A stretch of 64,000 nt of DNA from Bacteroidota bacterium (GTDB lineage: Bacteria; Bacteroidota; Bacteroidia; Chitinophagales; Chitinophagaceae), in NCBI GenBank assembly GCA_018267915.1, contig JAFDXN010000058.1, positions 169,278-233,277 of the forward strand. Direction: 5' to 3'. This document shows positions 7,698 through 16,217 of this stretch, piece by piece. The notes beneath the pieces are model-generated. The model was not told the DNA's origin and did not search any database. It saw only the letters and a list, made by a program, of their open reading frames with translations. How positions within the stretch are numbered: the first letter of the stretch is position 1; each line of letters begins with the position of its first letter. The position numbers and the translations under genes are program-made.

Positions 7698-9593
7698 ATG
7701 AAACGCTTTTTTCAGTTGTTGTTGTTCGCGCTCTTACTAGCGCCATCTGCGCTTTTTGCGCAGAAGCAGGGACACGATTTAGTAGACTCATTGGTCTCGC
7801 GATATCCTTATGGCGTCAACGACAGTAACAAAGTGCTGCTACTATGCAGAATAAGTGAACTTTATTCGCCTATCAATAGCGATACGGGTATATGGTTTGC
7901 CGAAAAAGCTCAGCGTCTTGCCGACGAGATAGGATGGAAGATGGGTACGGTATTTGCCAGCATCGCTATCGGCAATAATTACATCGCTAAGGCCGATCAT
8001 GGCAAGGCATTGTCCTATTTTTTCGATGCCCTCAAGACCAGCGAGGCGCTTAACAATAAAACCCAAATTGCCACCTGCACGGGCAATATCGGTAACGTTT
8101 ATTATCGGCAAAAAGACTATGACAAAGCTTTCGACTATTATCACAAGGCCTATGAGATGTTTGCTACGCTTGGAAACAAACAGCGAATGGCTACTAACCT
8201 TGGGAATATGGGTAATATCTACTCTCATTATTTCGACACGGCAAAACATAGTCCGGATAAACGGGTTGCCAACAGGCAAAAAACCCTTGATTATTACACC
8301 CAGGCCTACCAGATTTATAGGGAATTGGGCGACAAAAATGGCATGGCCCGGAACATGGGAAACTCGGGTAACATATACGTGCAAGATGATGACGAAACAA
8401 AAGCACTGGAGCAATATGCGGGCGCACTAAAGATGTACGAAGAAATTGGCAACAAAGCTGCACAGGCCGCATTCCGAATCAATATCTCAAGTATCTACAA
8501 AACGATAGCCGAAGATACGACCGGTAAAAAAAGCGTTGGCATATACACACGCGCGAACCGGCAATTGCTGATCGACAAAGCTATAGAGTACATACTGCCA
8601 GCTATAACATTAGCCTCGGATGCCGGCTTTTTAGAAGCGCTGCAGAGCAGTTATAACAATCTCTCGAACCTATATGCTATGAAGGGGGACTACAAGAATG
8701 CCTTCGAAATGGACAGGAAATATGCAGACATGCAGGATTCGATCTTCAAGCAGAACAACGACGAGTCGATCAGCAAGCTGGAGGCCCAATATAAACTGGA
8801 ACAGCAAGACAAACAGATCCAAATACAAAAACTGGAAGTAGCCAAAAAAAGAAACACCAGTTTTTTCATGGGCGCCGGTATCATGCTCTTATTAATCGTG
8901 ATCATATTCATCGCCAAAGAGCGTAAAAAATCAGAGCAACTGCTGCTGAACATACTGCCCGCCAAAATAGCTGAACGCCTGAAGAAGAAAGAACACCCTA
9001 TCGCCGATCATTTCAAAGGCGCTTCTGTGATGTTCATAGATATGGCCGACTTTACCAGCTTTGCCGCAGACAAGGACCCGAAGGAACTTGTAAGCATGCT
9101 TAACGAGGTATTTAGCCGCTTTGATGCAATAGCGGAAAAGCATGGATTGGAAAAGATCAAAACAATTGGCGATTGCTATATGGCTGTATCGGGACTGCCG
9201 CAGCCTCGCAATGACCATGGTGTAGCAGCAGCTAATATGGCATTGGAAGTTAAAGAGCTGGTCAAAGATTTTAAGACCACCGACGGTACCCCTGTGCATT
9301 TCCGCATCGGGCTGGACTGTGGCCCTGTTGTGGCCGGCGTGATCGGCACCAAGAAATTCATCTACGATCTGTGGGGTGACCCGGTGAATACTGCGAGCCG
9401 TATGGAGACCACGGGTATAATAGGAGAAATACACTGCACCCAGAATTTCAAGTATGCCGTTCAAAACCAGGCCTACGAATTAGACGATTATGAGTTTACG
9501 CCCCGTGGCGTCATCGAAATAAAGGGTAAGGGCAAAATGCAAACATGGCTGCTGCACTCAAACAAACCGAAAGAAGAGGTCGTGATATTATAA
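7698..9593 (+). CDS. TPR-containing class III adenylate cyclase
   Basis: From the ATG at 7698, which begins a clear signal peptide (MKRFFQLLLFALLLAPSALFAQ), the protein has 631 residues; an upstream in-frame start at 7626 adds 24 residues before it. The periplasmic part holds about five or six tetratricopeptide repeats (GNIGNVYYRQKDYDKAFDYY and similar), then a coiled coil (SKLEAQYKLEQQDKQIQIQK), one transmembrane helix (FFMGAGIMLLLIVIIFIA) and a cytoplasmic class III cyclase domain. The catalytic domain keeps metal-binding Asp (FIDMADFT and TIGDCYM), the lysine and aspartate pattern expected for ATP (KTIGD, YDLWGD) and NTASR with catalytic Asn and Arg. It should make cAMP in response to a periplasmic or protein signal. 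A perfect hairpin terminator follows. Confidence 0.9.
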   Translation: MKRFFQLLLFALLLAPSALFAQKQGHDLVDSLVSRYPYGVNDSNKVLLLCRISELYSPINSDTGIWFAEKAQRLADEIGWKMGTVFASIAIGNNYIAKADHGKALSYFFDALKTSEALNNKTQIATCTGNIGNVYYRQKDYDKAFDYYHKAYEMFATLGNKQRMATNLGNMGNIYSHYFDTAKHSPDKRVANRQKTLDYYTQAYQIYRELGDKNGMARNMGNSGNIYVQDDDETKALEQYAGALKMYEEIGNKAAQAAFRINISSIYKTIAEDTTGKKSVGIYTRANRQLLIDKAIEYILPAITLASDAGFLEALQSSYNNLSNLYAMKGDYKNAFEMDRKYADMQDSIFKQNNDESISKLEAQYKLEQQDKQIQIQKLEVAKKRNTSFFMGAGIMLLLIVIIFIAKERKKSEQLLLNILPAKIAERLKKKEHPIADHFKGASVMFIDMADFTSFAADKDPKELVSMLNEVFSRFDAIAEKHGLEKIKTIGDCYMAVSGLPQPRNDHGVAAANMALEVKELVKDFKTTDGTPVHFRIGLDCGPVVAGVIGTKKFIYDLWGDPVNTASRMETTGIIGEIHCTQNFKYAVQNQAYELDDYEFTPRGVIEIKGKGKMQTWLLHSNKPKEEVVIL

Positions 9594-9594
9594 G

Positions 9595-9619
9595 AAAAGA
9601 CCGGCAATGCCGGTCTTTT
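9595..9619. terminator. bidirectional hairpin terminator
   Basis: An 11-bp perfect stem (AAAAGACCGGC with GCCGGTCTTTT) closes a three-base loop between the ends of the convergent cyclase and acyl-CoA dehydrogenase genes. The T-run in each direction is supplied by the stem itself. Confidence 0.9.
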
Positions 9620-9639
9620 AGTTATTCTAAGAAGCTTAG

Positions 9640-10818
9640 TTATTTAAAAGCGTTGATTCCCGTCACGTCCATGCCGGTGATAAGCAAGTGAATGTCGTGG
9701 GTACCTTCGTAAGTTATTACCGACTCCAGGTTCATCATATGACGCATGATGCTGAACTCGCCGGTGATGCCCATGCCGCCGAGTATCTGCCTTGCCTCTC
9801 GCGCAATGGTCAAGGCTGTATGGCAGCTATTTCTCTTGGCCATCGAAATTTGCGCCGGTGTGGCACGGTCCTCATTCCTGAGGACACCCAGGCGCCATAC
9901 CATTAGCTGGCCCTTAGTGATCTCGGTTACCATCTCGGCCAGTTTCTTTTGTGTAAGCTGGAAACCGCCAATGGCTTTACCGAACTGGTGACGCTGGAGT
10001 GAATAGCGGAGTGCTGTATCGTAGCAATCCATAGCGCAGCCCAGCGCCCCCCATGCTATGCCGTAGCGGGCGCTCGACAAGCAGGACAGCGGTCCTTTAA
10101 GACCTTTAACGCCGGGCAATATATTCGCCTTAGGCACTTTCACATTATCGAACACCAATTCGCCCGTAGCGGATGCACGCAGAGACCACTTTCCGTGTGT
10201 CTCAGGGGTAGAGAAACCTTCCATCCCCCTTTCCACGATAAGTCCATGAATTTCCCCACTTTCGTTCTTGGCCCAAACCACTGCTATGTCTGCAAAGGGC
10301 GCGTTAGATATCCACATTTTGGCCCCGTTCAGTATCACGTGATCGCCGGCATCCCTGAAGTTGCTTTCCATGCTTCCCGGGTCCGAACCATGGTTGGGTT
10401 CAGTCAGCCCGAAACAACCCATTAATTCACCGGTAGCCAGTTTGGGCAGGTATTTGTGCTTTTGTTCCTCGCTGCCAAACTTATAGATCGGGAACATAAC
10501 AAGTGAACCCTGTACTGAGGCTGTAGAACGGACACCAGAATCGCCACGTTCCAGTTCCTGCATCATGATACCATAGGATATATAGTCCAGTCCCGGGCCA
10601 CCATATTGCTGCGGTACAAAGGGACCAAAGCAGCCTTGCTCGCCCAAGCCCTTGATTATCTGTTTTGGAAACTCAGCCCTTTGGGCATAATCCTCGATGA
10701 TCGCCGATATTTCTTTTTTGACATAGGCCCTTACCGAGTCGCGAATGAGTTTGTGTTCGTCTGTCAACAGTTCGTCTAATAGATAATAATCGGGGTGCTG
10801 ATAAAGATCCTTTTGCAT
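9640..10818 (-). CDS. gcdH: glutaryl-CoA dehydrogenase (acyl-CoA dehydrogenase family)
   Basis: The 392-residue protein is a full-length acyl-CoA dehydrogenase. RSTASVQGSLVMFPIYKFG near residue 97, GCFGLTEPNHGSDPGSM near residue 135 and the C-terminal TYEGTHDIH with catalytic Glu371 are characteristic of glutaryl-CoA dehydrogenase, which oxidatively decarboxylates glutaryl-CoA to crotonyl-CoA in lysine, tryptophan and aromatic degradation. FAD-contact regions (WISNAPFADIAVVWAK, RQILGGMGITGEF) are intact. A TACCTTTG -7 box lies 33 bases upstream of the start. Other lysine-degradation genes are not in the window. Confidence 0.9.
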   Translation of the reverse strand: MQKDLYQHPDYYLLDELLTDEHKLIRDSVRAYVKKEISAIIEDYAQRAEFPKQIIKGLGEQGCFGPFVPQQYGGPGLDYISYGIMMQELERGDSGVRSTASVQGSLVMFPIYKFGSEEQKHKYLPKLATGELMGCFGLTEPNHGSDPGSMESNFRDAGDHVILNGAKMWISNAPFADIAVVWAKNESGEIHGLIVERGMEGFSTPETHGKWSLRASATGELVFDNVKVPKANILPGVKGLKGPLSCLSSARYGIAWGALGCAMDCYDTALRYSLQRHQFGKAIGGFQLTQKKLAEMVTEITKGQLMVWRLGVLRNEDRATPAQISMAKRNSCHTALTIAREARQILGGMGITGEFSIMRHMMNLESVITYEGTHDIHLLITGMDVTGINAFK

Positions 10819-11153
10819 AAACTATGTTAAAATTGATAATATCGATGGCGCAAAGGTAGCATTTTTGACAGATGCGATATAGCTTTGCAGCTGAAAATCT
10901 GACACAGTTGGACGTGGCGTGTGCCGTTAAGGCATCAATTTTATGTATATATCCCACAAACACAATCAGGCGCAGGTTTTAGCGTTATTATGACTGTCAT
11001 ATAAGGTGTTCCTGTAAAGATGGAACACATTTTGTGTGAAAAAGTATGTGGAAATTATTTCTGAAGGCTTCAAACTTTTACAGGTAGTTTCTCGTCTATA
11101 GTATTGAGACCCTATGTTTTATATAGTTAGTGTTATAAATTAAATTTATTCTT
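10819..11153. other. divergent intergenic region gcdH / rpoD
   Basis: This 335-base gap separates two divergent genes. It holds the gcdH -7 box at 10851-10858. For rpoD I see A/T-rich sequence directly before the start but no clean TAnnTTTG box. No gene or stable RNA is evident. Confidence 0.6.
10851..10858 (-). promoter_or_regulatory. -7 promoter box (TACCTTTG) of gcdH
   Basis: The minus-strand TACCTTTG matches the Bacteroidota -7 consensus TAnnTTTG and lies 32 bases upstream of the gcdH start codon. Confidence 0.65.
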
Positions 11154-12011
11154 ATGAGGCAGTTAAAAATTGCCACCCAGATTACCAACCGCGACTCGCA
11201 AGCGGTTGAGAAATACCTCCAGGAGATCAGCAAGATATCGATGATTACACCGGAAGAAGAGACGACACTTGCTCAAAAGATCCATATGGGCGACCAGCGC
11301 GCATTGGAAAAATTGGTAAAGGCAAACTTACGTTTCGTAGTATCGGTGGCAAAACAGTACCAGCACCAGGGCTTATCATTGAGCGACTTGATCAATGAAG
11401 GTAACCTGGGCCTGATCAAAGCGGCACAACGCTTTGACGAAACCAAAGGTTTTAAATTCATTTCTTATGCTGTATGGTGGATCCGTCAGTCGATACTGCA
11501 GGCTTTGGCCGAGCAGGGACGCCTGGTGCGCCTGCCGCAGAATAAGATCGGTACCTATAATAAGGCGAACAAGGCTTTCATAGCTTTCGAACAGGAGAAC
11601 GAACGTGAACCATCGACTGAAGAACTGGCCGAGATACTGGACATGAGCGAAACAGAAGTGACCAATATTTTCACCAGCAACTCACGTCACACATCACTTG
11701 ATGCTCCCGTTCACGAAGCTGAAGACGTGGCCATGGGCGACCTGCTGGAAGGCAGTAGCGACACTGATGACGACGTAATGAAAGATTCACTGCGTGCAGA
11801 GATCGGTCGCATACTGAAATCGCTGAGCGTACGCGAAGCAGAAATACTGGAAGCTTACTTCGGCCTGAAAGGCGATAATGGCCCGACCATTGAAGAAATA
11901 GGTGAAAAGTATGACCTGACCAAAGAGCGCATCCGCCAGATAAAAGAGCGTGCGATCAAACGCCTGCAAAAAACCCGCTATAGCAATGCGCTGAAAGTGT
12001 ATTTAGGATAA
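11154..12011 (+). CDS. rpoD: primary RNA polymerase sigma factor (sigma-70/RpoD)
   Basis: At 285 residues this is the short form of the housekeeping sigma factor found throughout Bacteroidota, lacking the long region 1.1. Region 1.2 (DSQAVEKYLQEISKISMIT), region 2 (LRFVVSVAKQYQHQGLSLSD, KGFKFISYAVWWIRQSI), region 3 (RLPQNKIGTYNKA) and region 4 with the helix-turn-helix (TIEEIGEKYDLTKERIRQIK) are all present. It directs the core enzyme to the TAnnTTTG/TTTG promoters seen across this window. A strong rho-independent terminator follows. Confidence 0.95.
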   Translation: MRQLKIATQITNRDSQAVEKYLQEISKISMITPEEETTLAQKIHMGDQRALEKLVKANLRFVVSVAKQYQHQGLSLSDLINEGNLGLIKAAQRFDETKGFKFISYAVWWIRQSILQALAEQGRLVRLPQNKIGTYNKANKAFIAFEQENEREPSTEELAEILDMSETEVTNIFTSNSRHTSLDAPVHEAEDVAMGDLLEGSSDTDDDVMKDSLRAEIGRILKSLSVREAEILEAYFGLKGDNGPTIEEIGEKYDLTKERIRQIKERAIKRLQKTRYSNALKVYLG

Positions 12012-12036
12012 TGATTCCATTGATATGAAAATAGCT

Positions 12037-12069
12037 ATCCGTCCTGCCTTTGGCAGGGCGGATTTTTTA
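12037..12069 (+). terminator. rho-independent terminator of rpoD
   Basis: The stem 12037-12048/12052-12063 (with one G-T pair) closes a TTT loop and is followed by a run of T residues, 26 bases after the rpoD stop. Confidence 0.88.
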
Positions 12070-12083
12070 TACCGGGGCAAAGA

Positions 12084-13301
12084 TCAATTTGATGCACGGA
12101 GCCTGTGCCTTCCGGAAAGTGTAAGCGACAATAGCGTGATCAAATAGGCCAGCAGGCCTGCTGCTACTGCCAGCACTGCACCGCCAAGAAAGAATGCCAT
12201 GCCTGCATGCTTGAATTGCTCCAAGGTCATTGTGTGCATTTCGAGCCAGTGCTCATCGCCTAATACCAGCTTGCCGGTTATCAGACTGGCAGCCAGGATA
12301 AATGGCGTGAAGGGGAAAATACTGATGTTTGCGGCGAGTATGAAAAGCGTTTTATTCAATTTAAAGAACACAGCAAGCGGAATGCCGATCAATAGCTGAA
12401 AACCCCATACCGGCACGATACCCATAAAAATACCGAAACCGATAGATGCTGCCTTTGTATTATTGCTCTCCTGCGGATTTACGAAAATGGCTTTCCATAT
12501 TTTACGCCACCCATCCTTTGAGAACATGAGCTTCACAAAATCGCGGGGCTTTATCCATAGAAACGCTATCAATACCAGGAAGGTGTTCAATACGCTGATA
12601 CGGCTGAAATCTTTGAATGGCCTGAAATGCGATACACGCTCTTCAGCGGGTGGGTAATAAACCGATATAGGTATGCTTATCACAGATACCCCGCTCCACG
12701 AGGCGCGCACCATCACCTCGATTTCGAACTCGTACTTGCGTGTAAAGTATTTTTTTCGGGCAAGTTTTTGAACCGGATACAAGCGATATCCCGACTGGGT
12801 GTCGGGCAGTCGCAACCCAGTCTCAGCCCAAAACCAAAAGTTGGAGAAACGATTGCCAAAGCTACTCTTCCCCGGCACGTTTTCCTGGTTCAGGTTGCGT
12901 GCACCCACGATAAGTGCTCCCGGCGTCTCCAGTATTTGTTCAACAAACTTTGGGAGGTCGTAGGCATAATGCTGGCCATCGCTATCCATAGCTATGGCGT
13001 ATTCGTAGCCTAGCCTTGCCGCTTCTTTAATGCCGGTACGTAATGCAATGCCCTTGCCCCTGTTCGGTGTATAGCTCACAATATGGATATCCCTGAACTC
13101 CGACAATATTTCGCTTGTATTATCTGTGGAGCCATCATTCACCACTATTACCTGCGTGGTATAAGCCAGCACATTCCTGATAACCTCGGCAAGACTACCA
13201 GCATTGTTGTAGGTAGGTATGAGCACGCATATTTTGTTCTCCCTGAAGAGTATTTCATGCTCAGGGCTCCTTTCAATGGAAATAGCTTGCGATTCAGTCA
13301 C
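12084..13301 (-). CDS. GT2 glycosyltransferase fused to DUF2062 membrane domain
   Basis: The 405-residue protein has an N-terminal GT-A glycosyltransferase of the dolichyl-phosphate mannose synthase-like kind: VLIPTYNNAGSL, VVNDGSTDNT, and MDSDGQH as the DxD metal site, followed by SGYRLYP. From about residue 250 a DUF2062 domain follows with several transmembrane helices (GFGIFMGIVPVWGFQLLIGI, FILAANISIFPFTPFIL). It probably transfers a sugar onto a lipid carrier at the inner membrane face. The same fusion is common in Bacteroidota. It is followed upstream by the C45 hydrolase gene on the same strand with a 26-base gap, so they may be co-transcribed. Confidence 0.88.
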   Translation of the reverse strand: MTESQAISIERSPEHEILFRENKICVLIPTYNNAGSLAEVIRNVLAYTTQVIVVNDGSTDNTSEILSEFRDIHIVSYTPNRGKGIALRTGIKEAARLGYEYAIAMDSDGQHYAYDLPKFVEQILETPGALIVGARNLNQENVPGKSSFGNRFSNFWFWAETGLRLPDTQSGYRLYPVQKLARKKYFTRKYEFEIEVMVRASWSGVSVISIPISVYYPPAEERVSHFRPFKDFSRISVLNTFLVLIAFLWIKPRDFVKLMFSKDGWRKIWKAIFVNPQESNNTKAASIGFGIFMGIVPVWGFQLLIGIPLAVFFKLNKTLFILAANISIFPFTPFILAASLITGKLVLGDEHWLEMHTMTLEQFKHAGMAFFLGGAVLAVAAGLLAYLITLLSLTLSGRHRLRASN

Positions 13302-13327
13302 CGTGCTTAAGATAGTTTTTATCGGAA

Positions 13328-15001
13328 TTAGTGGTTGAGTTTCTTTTTGCAGTAATCGATCCTCGAAGTGATGGCTTCTCTTTCTGTAACAGTAGCCACC
13401 TCGTGTCTCAGGGCTTCTTTATAATAATTAATGGCGGCGGCGTACCATTTCCGCTCCTTGCAGTAGTCGCCGGCCACACGGTATGCATCGTAGAAGTTTG
13501 GATCGCCATGTACCACCTCGGCAGTGTCCACGGGCCTTTTCTGCAACAAGGCAATTTTGTTCTTCCGGAATAGCTCGAAATTTCTAAATGCTGCGCTATA
13601 CAAGAAAGTGTCCGGGGCAATATTCAAAACTGTATCTGCAATTTCCTGGTCACGATAAAGGCCATTCAATGCAAATATCTTCCTCAGATCGTAGCACACA
13701 TAAGTACCTAATTGCCATGGCTGCGTGCTCACCCACATGCGCAGGCTGTCCGGCTGAAAGATCACCGAGTGGTGTGCTATCAACTGATTCACCGCTTTCT
13801 CGTTCCCCTCGCCAATGTCTGCGCCATGCAGGCCTTTCCTGTCTCGCAATATATCAGCTATCTTTTGGGGAGTCAACGGATAGTTTTGCTGCATTAGCTC
13901 CTGCAGGCGTTGGTAGCGATAAACGGACGCACTCTTTTGCATCTGTTCTACGTTTAGCTTCTGGTGCTCAAAAGCTTTACTCTGGTAGTGATTGGTGCAT
14001 TGGATATTATCTTTCCCCGGATCGTAGATCGCGAGGGTATCAGGCGTTTTTTCGATAACGATGGCTTTGTGATCTGCCGCACTACCTACCAGGAAACTCT
14101 CCGAAACAAACATCTTACGGCGCTTAGCTATGCTTATCGCCTCACCGATATTGGAAGCATACTGGAGCACTTCTCGCGCCACCAGGGACACAGGGGTGGC
14201 TGCTCCACCCCAAGGTATATCCGACCGGGCGGCATTGATGGTTACCGTCAGGCCCTTATCGTTCATGCCCGATACCACTCCGGTAAAGCCCCCCCAGGTA
14301 ACGAAGGCGAACTTATTGCCTTTGTCCGGCCTGTAAAACGCTACGATCTTATTTTCTGCAAACCTGTCCCCTACCCAAAAGTCGAAGTTGCGGCCGAGCA
14401 GCATAGAGCCGTTTGCCGTCTTGCTGTCCCATGCACCGAAAGAAGTGCAACCCACCAGCATCATATTTTGCAGTGCGTGACCTATGTCGTGTGCAGCGTG
14501 GTAATTAAGGATACGTGCGTAGTTCTTCCCTATCCAATCAAAGGAGTCGGATGCGGATTTAGATATACCATATATCTCTTCCTGGTATTCCCTTGTAACG
14601 TTATTGGGCAGGTTCTTATTCATGAAGCCAATCACGTACTTCAGGAATTTAAGATAGGCGTGCGAAGGCACCATACGCTTTATCTCCTGCGTAAAGGCTT
14701 CTTCCTGGTCCGTAATGAGTCTCTGTGATAGCTTACCATTCTTCACCCCCCTTTCAAAGGGCGCCCCGGACACGTACATTTCATACAGGCCATACCTGCT
14801 ATGCCGGATCCAATTGTCTCCAATGGAATATAACGTGCTGTCAGTATGCACTTTCTGCAGGTAAATGGCACTTTGGTCCGTAACCTCAGGCGGTTTAATA
14901 TCAGAGACCCACCACACATAACCACAAAATATAAGTATAAGTAAAAGGAGTATACCCAGTGTGTAGCCAAGTATCCTGCCTAACTTCTTTAAAAAACGCA
15001 T
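13328..15001 (-). CDS. C45-family N-terminal-nucleophile hydrolase, membrane anchored
   Basis: The 557-residue protein starts with a transmembrane anchor (LGYTLGILLLLILIFCGYVWW). The C45 (acyl-CoA:6-aminopenicillanate acyltransferase-like) core is recognised from NMMLVGCTSFGAWD, whose Cys in GCTSF is the predicted nucleophile, then LLGRNFDFW and KGLTVTINAARS. C45 enzymes cleave or transfer amide bonds and often mature by self-cleavage before the Cys; here about 185 residues precede it. The last 60 residues contain a TPR-like helical pair. Substrate unknown. A TAACTTTG -7 box lies seven bases upstream of the ATG. Confidence 0.82.
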   Translation of the reverse strand: MRFLKKLGRILGYTLGILLLLILIFCGYVWWVSDIKPPEVTDQSAIYLQKVHTDSTLYSIGDNWIRHSRYGLYEMYVSGAPFERGVKNGKLSQRLITDQEEAFTQEIKRMVPSHAYLKFLKYVIGFMNKNLPNNVTREYQEEIYGISKSASDSFDWIGKNYARILNYHAAHDIGHALQNMMLVGCTSFGAWDSKTANGSMLLGRNFDFWVGDRFAENKIVAFYRPDKGNKFAFVTWGGFTGVVSGMNDKGLTVTINAARSDIPWGGAATPVSLVAREVLQYASNIGEAISIAKRRKMFVSESFLVGSAADHKAIVIEKTPDTLAIYDPGKDNIQCTNHYQSKAFEHQKLNVEQMQKSASVYRYQRLQELMQQNYPLTPQKIADILRDRKGLHGADIGEGNEKAVNQLIAHHSVIFQPDSLRMWVSTQPWQLGTYVCYDLRKIFALNGLYRDQEIADTVLNIAPDTFLYSAAFRNFELFRKNKIALLQKRPVDTAEVVHGDPNFYDAYRVAGDYCKERKWYAAAINYYKEALRHEVATVTEREAITSRIDYCKKKLNH

Positions 15002-15008
15002 GAGGCAG

Positions 15009-15016
15009 CAAAGTTA
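15009..15016 (-). promoter_or_regulatory. -7 promoter box (TAACTTTG) of the C45 hydrolase gene
   Basis: TAACTTTG on the minus strand fits TAnnTTTG and ends seven bases before the ATG, so the transcript would have almost no leader. Confidence 0.6.
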
Positions 15017-15149
15017 ATGATTATAGACCTTTTACACTATGACAATCCGTTAATAAAGGTCAGCTCCAGGCGCTCGATTTATCTATTGGGCAATTCTATT
15101 TTATCCTCTGCGGTTATTCCCCCACCTTTGTTTCTTAAAATTCGTATCG

Positions 15150-16139
15150 ATGAAAACAAAACAACTAGGTTCACAAGGATTGACGGCTTCCGAATTAGGT
15201 CTCGGCTGCATGGGCATGAGCGACTTTTACGGGGGCAGAAATGATGAAGAATCGTTAAAAACATTAGAGCGGGCATTAGAGCTTGGTATCACTTTTTGGG
15301 ATACCGCCGATATGTATGGGCCTCATACAAACGAAGAATTGGTAGGCAGGGCACTAAAAGACAACAGGGATAAAGTGACATTGGCTACCAAATTTGGGAT
15401 CGTCCGCGACCCGCAGAATCCTGCGGCGCGTGGCGTAAATGGCAAGCCAGAGTATTTGAAGCAAGCGGTAGAAGGCAGCCTGAAGCGCCTGGGCACCGAT
15501 GTAATAGACCTATACTACCTGCACCGGGTCGATCCTGACACACCTATCGAACAGACAGTAGAGGCGATGGGCCAACTGGTGAAGGAGGGTAAAGTAAAAG
15601 GCATCGGCCTTTCAGAGGTCTCGGCTGAAACGTTGAGGAAGGCGCACGCCATACATCCGGTTTCTGCAGTGCAGAGTGAGTATTCGCTTTGGACGCGCGA
15701 CCCGGAGGATGGAGTGCTCGATACTTGTAAGGAATTAGGCATAGCCTTCGTTGCCTACAGTCCACTGGGACGCGGTTTCCTCACCGGGCAAATAAAGAAA
15801 TTTGAAGACCTCGAAGCCGACGATTACCGCAGGTTCTCACCGCGTTTCCAGGGCGAAAATTTTGATAAGAACCTTAAAATAGTGGAGGCTATTGAGCGTT
15901 TGGCAGCAGACAAGAATTGCACAGCCTCGCAATTGGCGCTTGCGTGGGTAATGGCGCAAGGCGATTTTATTTTCCCCATCCCCGGTACCAAACGCATAAA
16001 ATATCTGGAAGAGAACGCGGGCGCGGTAAAAGTGTCGTTCAACGTTGCTGAACTCGAAGAAATAAATAACATCTTCCCGAAAGATGCCGCCGCTGGCACC
16101 AGGTATCCCCAGGCTGCCATGAGCGCGGTAAACAGGTAA
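15150..16139 (+). CDS. aldo/keto reductase
   Basis: The 329-residue protein is a typical (beta/alpha)8 aldo/keto reductase of the AKR13/YakC-like type. GLGCMGMSDFYGG, FWDTADMYGPHTNEE with the catalytic Asp and Tyr, ATKFGIV with the Lys, and YYLHRVDP with the His complete the catalytic tetrad. PIPGTKRIKYLEEN near the C-terminus binds the NADP(H) phosphate. It reduces aldehydes or ketones; the physiological substrate cannot be read from sequence. A weak CACCTTTG box at about 15130 and a hairpin terminator bracket the gene. Confidence 0.93.
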   Translation: MKTKQLGSQGLTASELGLGCMGMSDFYGGRNDEESLKTLERALELGITFWDTADMYGPHTNEELVGRALKDNRDKVTLATKFGIVRDPQNPAARGVNGKPEYLKQAVEGSLKRLGTDVIDLYYLHRVDPDTPIEQTVEAMGQLVKEGKVKGIGLSEVSAETLRKAHAIHPVSAVQSEYSLWTRDPEDGVLDTCKELGIAFVAYSPLGRGFLTGQIKKFEDLEADDYRRFSPRFQGENFDKNLKIVEAIERLAADKNCTASQLALAWVMAQGDFIFPIPGTKRIKYLEENAGAVKVSFNVAELEEINNIFPKDAAAGTRYPQAAMSAVNR

Positions 16140-16158
16140 TTACTGAATACAGAAAAAG

Positions 16159-16188
16159 ATAAGCCCCGCAGTGAGGGCTTATTTTTTT
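16159..16188 (+). terminator. rho-independent terminator after the aldo/keto reductase
   Basis: The stem ATAAGCCC/GGGCTTAT (16159-16166 and 16175-16182) is followed by seven T residues. Confidence 0.88.
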
Positions 16189-16202
16189 GCCCTTGTTTAA
16201 CC

Positions 16203-16210
16203 TATTTTTG
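16203..16210 (+). promoter_or_regulatory. -7 promoter box (TATTTTTG) of hutI
   Basis: TATTTTTG fits TAnnTTTG and ends seven bases before the hutI ATG. The preceding terminator makes an independent promoter here likely. Confidence 0.6.
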
Positions 16211-16217
16211 GGTTGAT

